DNA from: a virus | IMG/VR virus record: IMGVR_UViG_3300048921_000131 | Span: 1 to 23,157 of that record | DNA: 23,157 nt | Direction: 5' to 3' (one strand) | Shown: piece after piece, positions 14,380-20,907 of the stretch | Layout of the letters: each line of letters starts with the position of its first letter | Numbering within the stretch: position 1 is the stretch's first letter | The notes under the pieces: model-generated | Database searches by the model: none | Told to the model about the DNA's origin: nothing | What the model saw: only the letters and a program-made list of their open reading frames with translations | Program-made: the position numbers and the translations under genes

Positions 14380-15066
14380 CTACTTCATTGACCGTTCTTG
14401 CTGTTCGCGCATCATTTTTTCCTGCCAGCGACGCTCGTCATCATCCATTACTGCGTCGTATTCCTCTCTGGTCAGCCCTTTCTGGTCTGGGTATTTAGCG
14501 TTCAGGAGCAGCGCAAACTCTGTCATCGTCAGGTGTGCGGCATCTTCACGTGTCATTTCGAAATGGGTGCGGGCAGCATTGATGTACTCAATTGCGTTGA
14601 ATGCTGTTGTGGTCGAGTTGGTTTCATGCCGCTGCAACTTCCTGACTTTGGCTTTACCTATAACGCCGTGGGACATTAGGTGTTGGGCGATGACAATAAT
14701 GTCATTACGACTTAGGGCTCCGGGGCGATAAACTATGTATCTTGACCACCCTTTCCACTCCCCTATCATCGGGGTTAAATCATCTTCACAGCATGCCTGA
14801 ACCACCTGCATGGAAACAGAAATGATCTTTTCAGCCATGCGATAAAGTTGTGGTGATAGCCACTCAGGAAGTCGCCCAAGATTAGAAGCGCACGTTGCAA
14901 TCAGGTTTTGCACATCACTGCCATGGATGGTTGCGTATGCCGCAACGATCTCTTCCGGCGAACCGATTCTGGTCATTGCAGCGAATGATGGCCTTAGAAG
15001 ATACTCTTTATCGCCATCCTTTCTACTCGAAAGCACAACCTCGCCAATGTCTGTTAAAGGGATCAT
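14380..15066 (-). CDS. Tail assembly chaperone (DUF6246 type, lambda gpG position)
   Basis: A 228-residue protein between the tail tube and tape measure genes, where lambda has G and G-T. The sequence MIPLTDIGEVVLSSRKDGDK with LRPSFAAMTRIGSPEEIV matches what I recall as DUF6246. Tail chaperones coat the tape measure until tube subunits polymerise around it. The C-terminus is highly charged (DDDERRWQEKMMREQQERSM). Unlike lambda, no second overlapping T-like frame of useful length follows, so a programmed frameshift is not needed to explain the locus. An AAGG lies eight bases upstream of the ATG. Confidence 0.75.
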   Translation of the reverse strand: MIPLTDIGEVVLSSRKDGDKEYLLRPSFAAMTRIGSPEEIVAAYATIHGSDVQNLIATCASNLGRLPEWLSPQLYRMAEKIISVSMQVVQACCEDDLTPMIGEWKGWSRYIVYRPGALSRNDIIVIAQHLMSHGVIGKAKVRKLQRHETNSTTTAFNAIEYINAARTHFEMTREDAAHLTMTEFALLLNAKYPDQKGLTREEYDAVMDDDERRWQEKMMREQQERSMK

Positions 15067-15090
15067 GCTGTTGCCTTAATGATTATTATC

Positions 15091-15110
15091 AAGGGCAGCA
15101 CGCCGCCCTT
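15091..15110 (-). terminator. Hairpin just after the tail tube gene
   Basis: AAGGGC/GCCCTT forms a perfect 6-bp stem (extendable by a G-U and two G-C pairs) in the 55-base gap after the tail tube stop codon. The following minus-strand sequence is GATAATAATC, so there is no good U-tract. It may be a weak terminator or a 3'-end stabiliser for the tube mRNA. Confidence 0.45.
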
Positions 15111-15121
15111 TGGAATAGCCA

Positions 15122-15886
15122 TTAGCTGACAGTGACAGCGCAGGCGTTTGAAGTGATTTTCACTGGCGTTCCAGCAGAGTCGGTAACTTCACATGTATAT
15201 GAACCAGCATCACCCGAGACTGCGCTCGCCTTGTTGAACGTAGCTGTAGTCTGACCGCTCACTGCTGAGCCATCTTTTTTCCAGACATACGTATACGGAG
15301 CTGTACCGCCTGTAACGGCTACGCTCATGTTGAGCGCTGAGCCAGTCGCAACGGTTTTCGTTGAAGGAAGGTTGGTTGTGAAGGCAAGCGCATCGCCAGC
15401 GATCTCAAACACAACCGTGTCGGCATCATAGACTTTCCACTCACCGGAGAAAGTTGAAATATCACTGGTACCGAAGTCACCTGACCAAGAGGTGGTGTTG
15501 AAATACCCCATGATGTAGGTGCCAGCGTCTTCCCCGGCGAAATCAAAACGAACCCAGACGGTTGGCTGACGGCCAGCCTGAACTTCATCGAAGATGTATT
15601 TCGACATGTGGATCGCGCCAATCTCTACAGACTTATCGTTCTTGCGGAACTCGCCGTCACCTGAGATTGTGAAATCCATGTTGTTGACCAGGTTCTCAAC
15701 CAGACCCTTTGAATCATCAGCCTCAGAGCTGACCGTATTCATTGAGTAATCGAAACCTTTCGTGGTCATTGCGCCGAGTCGCTTCCACTCGGAAAGCGCT
15801 GGCACTGCGTCGGGGCAGCCAAAGGCCATGCGTAGCACAGCTACTTTCCCGATCAGCTTGCCAAAATCATTAGCACAGCCTTGCAT
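15122..15886 (-). CDS. Major tail tube protein with C-terminal Ig-like domain
   Basis: A 254-residue protein. Residues 1-165 resemble siphophage tail tube proteins (MQGCANDFGKLIGKVAVLRM, GLVENLVNNMDFTISGDGEF, YIMGYFNTTSWSGDFGT). Residues 166-254 are an immunoglobulin-like domain with the usual core: GTAPYTYVWKKDGSAVSGQ and DAGSYTCEVTDSAG. Lambda gpV has the same plan, a tube-forming domain plus a surface-exposed Ig domain thought to bind host surface sugars weakly. The ATG at 15886 follows AGAGGT. Flanking hairpins isolate the gene, fitting a need for many copies per virion. Position between the tail terminator and chaperone genes supports the call. Confidence 0.9.
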   Translation of the reverse strand: MQGCANDFGKLIGKVAVLRMAFGCPDAVPALSEWKRLGAMTTKGFDYSMNTVSSEADDSKGLVENLVNNMDFTISGDGEFRKNDKSVEIGAIHMSKYIFDEVQAGRQPTVWVRFDFAGEDAGTYIMGYFNTTSWSGDFGTSDISTFSGEWKVYDADTVVFEIAGDALAFTTNLPSTKTVATGSALNMSVAVTGGTAPYTYVWKKDGSAVSGQTTATFNKASAVSGDAGSYTCEVTDSAGTPVKITSNACAVTVS

Positions 15887-15901
15887 GTGTACCTCTCAAA
15901 T

Positions 15902-15925
15902 AAAAAAGGCCGCCGAATGGCAGCC
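15902..15925 (-). terminator. Intrinsic terminator before the tail tube gene
   Basis: GGCTGCC-ATTC-GGCGGCC (15925-15908 on the minus strand) is a 7-bp stem with one G-U pair, followed by six U residues (15907-15902). It lies in the gap between the tail terminator gene and the tail tube gene, upstream of the tube gene's ribosome site. Confidence 0.75.
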
Positions 15926-15943
15926 TGATGGGTTGGGGATTGG

Positions 15944-16324
15944 TTATTCGCCGTATACGCAGCGGAATCTAAGCTGAAAAACTATGCGACCCTCTGTCGT
16001 CGGCATTGGTCCGGGAACCCCCATCATTTCGATATAATTCAGGCAGGGGTCAGTAGTTTGGTTGGCTTTTACGTAGGCGGTAATTAACTTAACTCGTTCA
16101 GCGGTAGATCGCCTTTTATCTTTGGCTCCAATGACAGCTACATCAACATAATAATCAGAGGAGAGATCATCTATCAGCGCGCTACCGCCGCCGGGTGCGA
16201 ATACCATGAATGCATCGCTGAGTTCGCCTGTGTCTTCAAATAACAGCAGTTGAGATATATAGCCATCACTTAAACCTGCATTCGCAAACATATCCCTCAC
16301 TCGCTCGTACATGTCAGGATTCAT
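15944..16324 (-). CDS. Tail terminator protein (lambda gpU position)
   Basis: A 126-residue protein whose ATG overlaps the stop of the gp10-like gene as ATGA. It opens MNPDMYERVRDMFANAGLSD and has a mixed alpha/beta pattern: SDYYVDVAVIGAKDKR, LITAYVKANQTTDPCLNYIE and a final strand RIVFQLRFRCVYGE. Size and place just before the tail tube gene are those of tail terminator proteins, which cap the tube at the head end and stop its growth. I see no unmistakable motif, so the call rests on gene order and general fold pattern. Confidence 0.7.
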   Translation of the reverse strand: MNPDMYERVRDMFANAGLSDGYISQLLLFEDTGELSDAFMVFAPGGGSALIDDLSSDYYVDVAVIGAKDKRRSTAERVKLITAYVKANQTTDPCLNYIEMMGVPGPMPTTEGRIVFQLRFRCVYGE

Positions 16325-16785
16325 GGTTTAAGTTCCTTTTTGAAAATATCATAGGCAGCATCTTTGTTCTTCTTTAATGCCTTAAGCAGGAATTGAGGTT
16401 CTCCATGCGGATCCCAATAGTTGCCCTGCTTCGTACCGCCACCAAACGCCTTTGGTTTTTGCGGGCCTACGTCGGAACGGTTACTCGTCATTCCGAAATC
16501 TGCACGTGGTTGTCCCTTTAATTTCCCAGATGCATTGTGGACGGCAAGAGCATATTTCGCAGAATAAATCAGCTTCCCTTTAACTCCTCTCGCATCTAGA
16601 TTTACATCCTTGGACTGGGAGTTGATGAGATTAGAACTGTCGACTGGCGTCATCACGGCAGCGTCGATGCCAATAACATCAAGAACCTTATAAGTCGCCC
16701 TGACAGCCTTAATGCCAACGGTATCATCGATGAATTTATTCAGATTTTTTACAACCTGACCGACACCCTTCACTTTGATGCCCAT
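16321..16785 (-). CDS. HK97 gp10-like neck/tail completion protein
   Basis: A 154-residue protein. The N-terminal pattern MGIKVKGVGQVVKNLNKFID and the middle KLIYSAKYALAVHNASGKLK are those of the HK97 gp10 family, including the usual aromatic-Ala-x-x-x-His (YALAVH) near the centre and a C-terminal QFLLKALKKNKDAAYDIFKK helix. Members sit at the head-tail joint or help complete the tail. GGGAG lies eight bases upstream of the ATG and the gene follows the head-closure gene by two bases. Its end overlaps the tail terminator start. Confidence 0.88.
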   Translation of the reverse strand: MGIKVKGVGQVVKNLNKFIDDTVGIKAVRATYKVLDVIGIDAAVMTPVDSSNLINSQSKDVNLDARGVKGKLIYSAKYALAVHNASGKLKGQPRADFGMTSNRSDVGPQKPKAFGGGTKQGNYWDPHGEPQFLLKALKKNKDAAYDIFKKELKP

Positions 16786-16787
16786 GG

Positions 16788-17144
16788 CTACACTCCCGTA
16801 ATTATCGCCCAGTCATCTTCCAGACCGTCGAGAGTGTCGTTCCAGCGCGTCACGTGACGAACCTCATCGGCACCGGCCACGACCGGGTCCGGCTCAGCGC
16901 TAACACCAATCAGGATGTAATCGCCCTCATCAGCCAACGCATACGCAGTAAAGAAGGTGTTTTTTACAACGACCTCTTTACCGATTGACCCGAGCTTTGC
17001 AGACAGGCCGCCGATGTAGTCGCACATGATGTTTTCAGGAGGTTCATATGGGTCGACATGATCACCCCACTCGTCATTACCACCTGCACCCTTGCGCCAT
17101 ATCGTGCATGGCTTGTTGTAGGACCACGAAGCTGTAGATGACAT
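16788..17144 (-). CDS. Head closure/stopper-like protein
   Basis: A 118-residue protein. I chose the ATG at 17144 because it overlaps the upstream stop as TGATG and has AAGGAGG five bases upstream; the frame is open to 17210, but that extension is only shadow sequence. The protein (MSSTASWSYNKPCTIWRKGA, NDEWGDHVDPYEPPENIMCD) looks like small beta-barrel head-tail joining proteins. By order, between a connector-like gene and the gp10-like gene, it is probably the stopper that seals the portal. Family not recognised with certainty. Confidence 0.7.
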   Translation of the reverse strand: MSSTASWSYNKPCTIWRKGAGGNDEWGDHVDPYEPPENIMCDYIGGLSAKLGSIGKEVVVKNTFFTAYALADEGDYILIGVSAEPDPVVAGADEVRHVTRWNDTLDGLEDDWAIITGV

Positions 17145-17317
17145 CAGCCCTCCTTCCACCTCAGCACCTTCGCGCCTGTCGCCCGGATACGCGCGCAGTT
17201 GATATGCCACTCACCGTCCGATTTCACATAGCCGGTAGTCTCCCGCCCTGTGTCGGTTTCAACCCATACGCGGGTGAACGGCTTAGGCTTACTTTCCGTC
17301 ACTGATTTGTACGTCAT
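17144..17317 (-). CDS. 57-residue protein of unknown function
   Basis: Starts at the ATG at 17317, which overlaps the upstream stop as TGATG with a G-rich ribosome site (GGGGG) about four bases before; a GTG at 17332 is less likely. The sequence MTYKSVTESKPKPFTRVWVE with TDTGRETTGYVKSDGEWHIN is basic and beta-like, ending in RIRATGAKVLRWKEG. Tight overlaps on both sides show that it is a real translated gene of the head-tail joining block. I do not recognise it. Confidence 0.65.
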   Translation of the reverse strand: MTYKSVTESKPKPFTRVWVETDTGRETTGYVKSDGEWHINCARIRATGAKVLRWKEG

Positions 17318-17718
17318 CACTTGCCCCCGCACATGCAGCCGCCCTTCCCGATCCAGATACCAGCGAATGCCGGGGCGGCGGTAGGGTCGGCAGGAATCAG
17401 CGAGTTAGCGCAGCCGTACTTATCCAGCCCGCGCAACAGGTTAACCGAGGCCTTCCAGCGATCGGTGAACGACTGGTATCGGAACGAGCGCGACGCACCA
17501 CTCGGCGCTGTTTGGCTAGAGATGTACTTATCTCCCTGCCCGAGCCCCATAAGCGCCAGCAGATAGAGCTGAATCAGCAGCGCGGTCGATGCCGGATAAT
17601 GCGCATCGAGACACTCCTGAATGCTGTTGGCCTGGTCTACGAGAGCCTGAAGAACAAAATCGGGAATGGTAATTCCCTGGCTCTCCAGATACTCCTTTGC
17701 CTGTTCGAGAGTTACCAT
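17317..17718 (-). CDS. Head-tail connector-like protein
   Basis: A 133-residue, largely helical protein: MVTLEQAKEYLESQGITIPD, then FVLQALVDQANSIQECLDAH and LLIQLYLLALMGLGQGDKYI. This helix-bundle plan and its place directly after the capsid genes match connector (gp6/gp15-like) proteins that bind below the portal; it also resembles what I recall as DUF7370. The C-terminus is unusual: a Gly/Cys-rich end, GKGGCMCGGK, with two cysteines that might bind metal or crosslink. A CGGAG lies eight bases before the ATG. Two hairpins precede it. Confidence 0.72.
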   Translation of the reverse strand: MVTLEQAKEYLESQGITIPDFVLQALVDQANSIQECLDAHYPASTALLIQLYLLALMGLGQGDKYISSQTAPSGASRSFRYQSFTDRWKASVNLLRGLDKYGCANSLIPADPTAAPAFAGIWIGKGGCMCGGK

Positions 17719-17736
17719 TATCGACTCCGTGAAATA

Positions 17737-17752
17737 CCCCGCCGGAGCGGGG
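17737..17752 (-). other. GC-rich hairpin before the connector gene
   Basis: CCCCGC/GCGGGG is a perfect 6-bp stem with a four-base TCCG loop (minus strand). It has no U-tract and lies just downstream of the intrinsic terminator at 17756-17777, 18 bases before the connector start codon. It may be an RNA-processing or stabilising structure at the 5' end of the downstream message. Confidence 0.5.
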
Positions 17753-17755
17753 CAT

Positions 17756-17777
17756 AAAAAAACCGCCTTAGCGGCGG
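17756..17777 (-). terminator. Intrinsic terminator after the capsid gene pair
   Basis: CCGCC/GGCGG forms a 5-bp stem with a five-base loop (17777-17763), followed by seven U residues (17762-17756) on the minus strand. It starts four bases after the stop codon of the HeH-type gene. It would end most transcripts after the capsid genes, with read-through feeding the head-tail joining genes. Confidence 0.75.
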
Positions 17778-17780
17778 CTG

Positions 17781-18074
17781 TTATTCAGTAGGGAACAGCT
17801 TTTCGAGCTCGCCATCAGGCAACAGCTCACCGAGCTTTTCAGCGCCCAAATTGCCTTTGAACTCAATGCCCAGCTCAGTAAGGCGGTCCTGAATAATCTC
17901 TTTGCGAGACTTCTCACCGGTACCGGCATCAGGTGTCGCAGGTTTCAGTTCACCACCAGCCTCGCCTTTCATCAGCCTGACGTTAGACTTCAGCGCCGGG
18001 TGCAGTTCTTTCAACTCCACCACCTGCCCTACCTTCACGCCGAACCATGGGCGCACAACTTCGTATTTAGCCAT
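17781..18074 (-). CDS. STY1053-type phage protein with HeH/LEM-like C-terminus
   Basis: A 97-residue protein. The N-terminal half (MAKYEVVRPWFGVKVGQVVE, LKELHPALKSNVRLMKG) is a small beta unit, followed by a flexible Pro/Gly linker. The C-terminal half (about 55-95; SRKEIIQDRLTELGIEFKGN, LGAEKLGELLP) has the helix-extension-helix pattern of HeH/LEM domains. I recall such proteins as the STY1053 family beside capsid genes; the function is unknown, and capsid-associated or DNA-binding roles are possible. AAGGAAA lies about seven bases upstream of the start, and the gene follows the capsid gene by nine bases. Confidence 0.72.
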   Translation of the reverse strand: MAKYEVVRPWFGVKVGQVVELKELHPALKSNVRLMKGEAGGELKPATPDAGTGEKSRKEIIQDRLTELGIEFKGNLGAEKLGELLPDGELEKLFPTE

Positions 18075-18083
18075 GCTGTTTCC

Positions 18084-19160
18084 TTACGCCAGGTTAGCGC
18101 CGTAGACAACGCCAGACAGGCCCTGATCGTCTGCGGTGATTTGCAGACCTTCAGCAGACATAATCTGGAAGTTGTAGTTAACGTTAGGCAGTGGACGCGG
18201 CAGCGGAACAACACCGACAGCCATACCCACCAGTGGAGAGATCACATCACGGCGACGAACGTATGCGATAAACTCGTTACCGGTCAGCGCGAAGCTCATG
18301 CGGATTTCTTTCACCGGCGCGAACGGCAGAACAGCCTGCAACACAGTGCCGCTTACAACGCCGTTAACCACGTACGGCTGCGCCAGGTTTGCCCAGATTT
18401 CCGGAGAAACCCACATCACATCGTATGCGGCGACCTTGTTAGTGCGTGCGGTGGTGCCGAATGCGCCTTTACCGAAGAATGCAAAGATCGCGGTCATGTC
18501 AGCGGTTGTCAGGTCGATATTCGCACCACCAGCACCGGAACCGAGGTTAATCTTCTTGGTGTTGCGGTGGTTCTTTATGCCCTGCGCCGGGTAGGACTGA
18601 ACATGAATTTTTGAATCGCCGTTCAGGTAGTAGTTAACGCGCTTCTGGTTGAACTTACGCATCTTCGCCATCTGCGAGTCCAGCACCAGGTCAATACCCA
18701 CAGAGTTCAGGCCAGCAGCATGACGCCAGTTAACACCGTAACCAGCAGTGAACACCGGAATCGGATCGCCGTCGCTCGCGTAATCAGTATGATCGAAGGA
18801 GAACGGAGCCTGGCCATCGATGCTTACTGACACGTCGTCGGCGATGTCGCCAACCACGTTATACAACTTGGCGGTTTTACCGACCGGCAGCACGGTCTGA
18901 ACGCCGATCAGGTCGTTCACGATTTCCATGCCAACTTCCTGATCGCGCAGTTGCAGCACCTGGTTGTCAATCTCAGCCCAGAAGTCACGGGAGAAACCGC
19001 CAACAGCGTTACAAGCCAGCATGCCAGGCGTCATGATTGCGCGGTTAGCTGCGATAATGGAATCGTTCTGCAGGTTCCACATGTTGCGATTTGCCCACAA
19101 CTCGCTCCAGTGCCCCCCGAGGCGGGAGTTAGTCGCCAGCGTCTCTTTAGAGAAGTACAT
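18084..19160 (-). CDS. Major capsid protein
   Basis: A 358-residue protein in the capsid position, after protease/scaffold and cement genes. Recognisable stretches are AVGGFSRDFWAEIDNQVLQL, GVQTVLPVGKTAKLYNVVGD, DYASDGDPIPVFTAGYGVNW and EIRMSFALTGNEFIAYVRRR. These fit the HK97-fold major capsid proteins that travel with DUF1073-type portals and DUF2213 proteases (DUF2184-like in older naming). No long N-terminal delta domain is visible, consistent with a separate scaffold. AAGGAC lies upstream of the ATG. The gene ends nine bases before the HeH-type gene and is followed by an intrinsic terminator. Confidence 0.9.
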   Translation of the reverse strand: MYFSKETLATNSRLGGHWSELWANRNMWNLQNDSIIAANRAIMTPGMLACNAVGGFSRDFWAEIDNQVLQLRDQEVGMEIVNDLIGVQTVLPVGKTAKLYNVVGDIADDVSVSIDGQAPFSFDHTDYASDGDPIPVFTAGYGVNWRHAAGLNSVGIDLVLDSQMAKMRKFNQKRVNYYLNGDSKIHVQSYPAQGIKNHRNTKKINLGSGAGGANIDLTTADMTAIFAFFGKGAFGTTARTNKVAAYDVMWVSPEIWANLAQPYVVNGVVSGTVLQAVLPFAPVKEIRMSFALTGNEFIAYVRRRDVISPLVGMAVGVVPLPRPLPNVNYNFQIMSAEGLQITADDQGLSGVVYGANLA

Positions 19161-19177
19161 ATGTGTTTGTCCTTTTG

Positions 19178-19627
19178 TTACGCGCCAGCTGCGGCGAGAG
19201 TGCCAACGCGCATGCGCACGCGAATGAAGTCGGTGGTGCTGGCTGCGATGGTGTATTCGTCCTGGCTGTAGCCGATCACTGAATCAGTATCGGAGGTGGC
19301 AAGGGTGAACTGACCATCAGTACTCAGCTTGATCGGGCTGTCTTTTTTGTACGCGCCAGGCAGGCAGCGTAACGCCAGCTCACGGCCTTCTTCGACGTAG
19401 TTGCCGACAGCTGAATCACCGGCAGGGATTGATTCAGTGATGGTCAGGCCCTGGTGGTAACCAACATCGATGATGTACAGGCGGCCGGTTAGCGCGGTGG
19501 CCTGAGCGAATTTATCGGATGAGTTGATGGTTGCGGCGGTGCCCGGAAGCAGCGCTGCGGCCGTAGTGCGGGTTTCGGTCTTGTACAGAGACTGACCGTC
19601 GATATTAACGCGACGATAACGTGGCAT
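19178..19627 (-). CDS. Capsid cement/decoration protein (Gp24-like)
   Basis: A 149-residue protein between the protease/scaffold gene and the capsid gene. The sequence (RYRRVNIDGQSLYKTETRTT, AAALLPGTAATINSSDKFAQ, AYKKDSPIKLSTDGQFTLAT, DSVIGYSQDEYTIAASTTDF) fits the structural cement or decoration proteins (DUF2190/Gp24-like) that bind the outside of the shell and stabilise it. AAGGAG about ten bases before the ATG is a good ribosome site, and it starts 12 bases after the previous stop. It is rich in Thr, Ala and Ser, as beta-rich surface proteins often are. Confidence 0.8.
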   Translation of the reverse strand: MPRYRRVNIDGQSLYKTETRTTAAALLPGTAATINSSDKFAQATALTGRLYIIDVGYHQGLTITESIPAGDSAVGNYVEEGRELALRCLPGAYKKDSPIKLSTDGQFTLATSDTDSVIGYSQDEYTIAASTTDFIRVRMRVGTLAAAGA

Positions 19628-19639
19628 TATTCCGGCTCC

Positions 19640-19984
19640 TTACTTGAAGTGTTCGTCTGCGGCAGGTGCGCCGGTTTCTTTGTGCTGCTGAGCATTGTTG
19701 GTTCCCAGCGGAGCAGCTTCGCCCAGCGACTTGAACATGGCGTCCAGCGCTTCGCCTGACAATGCGTTAGCCACGATATCGCCATGGACCTTAGCAACCG
19801 CATCACGCTTGGCTTTCTCTTCGGCGCGAGAGTTGGCAGTCAGGGTTTCCGCGAGTTGCTTCTGATTGGCCTGCAGCGCATCAACCTTTTCCGCGAGAGG
19901 CTTAATTGCCGCTTCTGTATTGGTCGCAACAGCCTGGCCGATCATGCTGCCGATTTGTTCCAGTTCTTCTTTGGTTAAAGGCAT
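19640..19984 (-). CDS. Nested scaffold protein from an internal start (Nu3-like)
   Basis: Within the DUF2213 gene and in the same frame, an ATG at 19984 is preceded by a full GGAGG (19994-19990) with a five-base spacer, a stronger ribosome site than that of the full-length gene. The product would be 114 residues, starting MPLTKEELEQIGSMIGQAVA, which is exactly the coiled-coil scaffold part without the protease. Lambda uses the same plan (Nu3 inside C). This is inferred from the start signal and domain boundary, not shown experimentally. Confidence 0.65.
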   Translation of the reverse strand: MPLTKEELEQIGSMIGQAVATNTEAAIKPLAEKVDALQANQKQLAETLTANSRAEEKAKRDAVAKVHGDIVANALSGEALDAMFKSLGEAAPLGTNNAQQHKETGAPAADEHFK

Positions 19985-20905
19985 GTCGCCCTCCGTTTTG
20001 TGGTTTGGTGCAGGCTGTTCCTGCGGTGTGAATAGAGCTTTGAATTTGTTGGCCACGACGGCCACCCACGATTCCTGGCGCGCCACTGAGGTTCCGGTAT
20101 CGTCGATAGTGATCCTCCCGCCATCAGCGGAGTAACCGTAAACCTGAGCATCACCGCCATTTCGCACGATAACCACCTGCGAATCAGTGAAGTCAGCAAC
20201 CCAGGCATATTCATCCGAGCCCGGCGCAAACTTCGCTTTGGCTGCGCGATCGAGGCGCTGTTCGCGCTCCCGGTAGGTTTCACCCACCAGCGCGCCGGAG
20301 TTCGCCTTAAGCGGCTGAGCCAGATCGGCGTTAACCATCAGGCCAACACCCTGCTCAGGGGTGGCGGCTCCAACTTCGTGCAGCAGGATCGCGTCGTGGT
20401 CCATGCCGTGGATATCAGCTACCCACTCAGCACCTGTGGCGCGCTGCTGATCGTTGGGCTCAAGCTGGTCGAGGAATGCGGCAACACTGGTATGAATCGG
20501 CGGAACGTCTTCACCGCGCTCAATGGCAGCGACGCGTTCAAGCAGCTCCCTGCCACCTTCAGATTCGCTGGCGCGGGCCACGTCAACCCACTTTTCGAGG
20601 TAGATGCGATTACCGGACTTCTTAACGTTGCGGTTCCACGCGCCAATATGTCCTGCGTTAATCCCCTCAGGCGAGAAAGCAGACACGAACTGACCGTTAA
20701 CCTGAGGATGCCCAAGCGGTGCCAGGGTGCCTTCCAGCCCCTTATAGTGGGCATCGATTTGCTCTTGCGTGTACAAGCCGCCATTCATGACGACGTTCGC
20801 CGGCAGCGTATAACTCGGCAGCACCAGATGTTCACGACCATTATATGTTTCGCGCCGGATAGACTGGCTGTTCACCTTCGTGGTGATGTTGACCTGCATA
20901 GGCAT
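19640..20905 (-). CDS. Prohead protease-scaffold fusion (DUF2213)
   Basis: A 421-residue protein. The N-terminal part (about 1-200) is DUF2213-like: EHLVLPSYTLPANVVMNGGL, GTLAPLGHPQVNGQFVSA and DVPPIHTSVAAFLDQLEP, with His in GHP and a His-Thr-Ser unit as candidate catalytic residues. Residues about 308-390 form a coiled coil (LTKEELEQIGSMIGQAVATN, EKVDALQANQKQLAETLTAN) typical of a scaffold. The protease should mature the head and the scaffold should guide capsid assembly. The ATG at 20905 has GGAG nine bases upstream; a second ATG two codons later is also possible. An internal start at 19984 probably yields free scaffold. Confidence 0.82.
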   Translation of the reverse strand: MPMQVNITTKVNSQSIRRETYNGREHLVLPSYTLPANVVMNGGLYTQEQIDAHYKGLEGTLAPLGHPQVNGQFVSAFSPEGINAGHIGAWNRNVKKSGNRIYLEKWVDVARASESEGGRELLERVAAIERGEDVPPIHTSVAAFLDQLEPNDQQRATGAEWVADIHGMDHDAILLHEVGAATPEQGVGLMVNADLAQPLKANSGALVGETYREREQRLDRAAKAKFAPGSDEYAWVADFTDSQVVIVRNGGDAQVYGYSADGGRITIDDTGTSVARQESWVAVVANKFKALFTPQEQPAPNHKTEGDMPLTKEELEQIGSMIGQAVATNTEAAIKPLAEKVDALQANQKQLAETLTANSRAEEKAKRDAVAKVHGDIVANALSGEALDAMFKSLGEAAPLGTNNAQQHKETGAPAADEHFK

Positions 20906-20907
20906 AA

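Noticed and set aside
14380-14420. Possible lambda-like -1 frameshift at a GGAAAAAAT run near the end of the tail chaperone gene.
   Set aside because: The run does not fit the X-XXY-YYZ slippery pattern in the reading frame, and the shifted product would add only about 29 residues that overlap the tape measure start, with no T-like domain.
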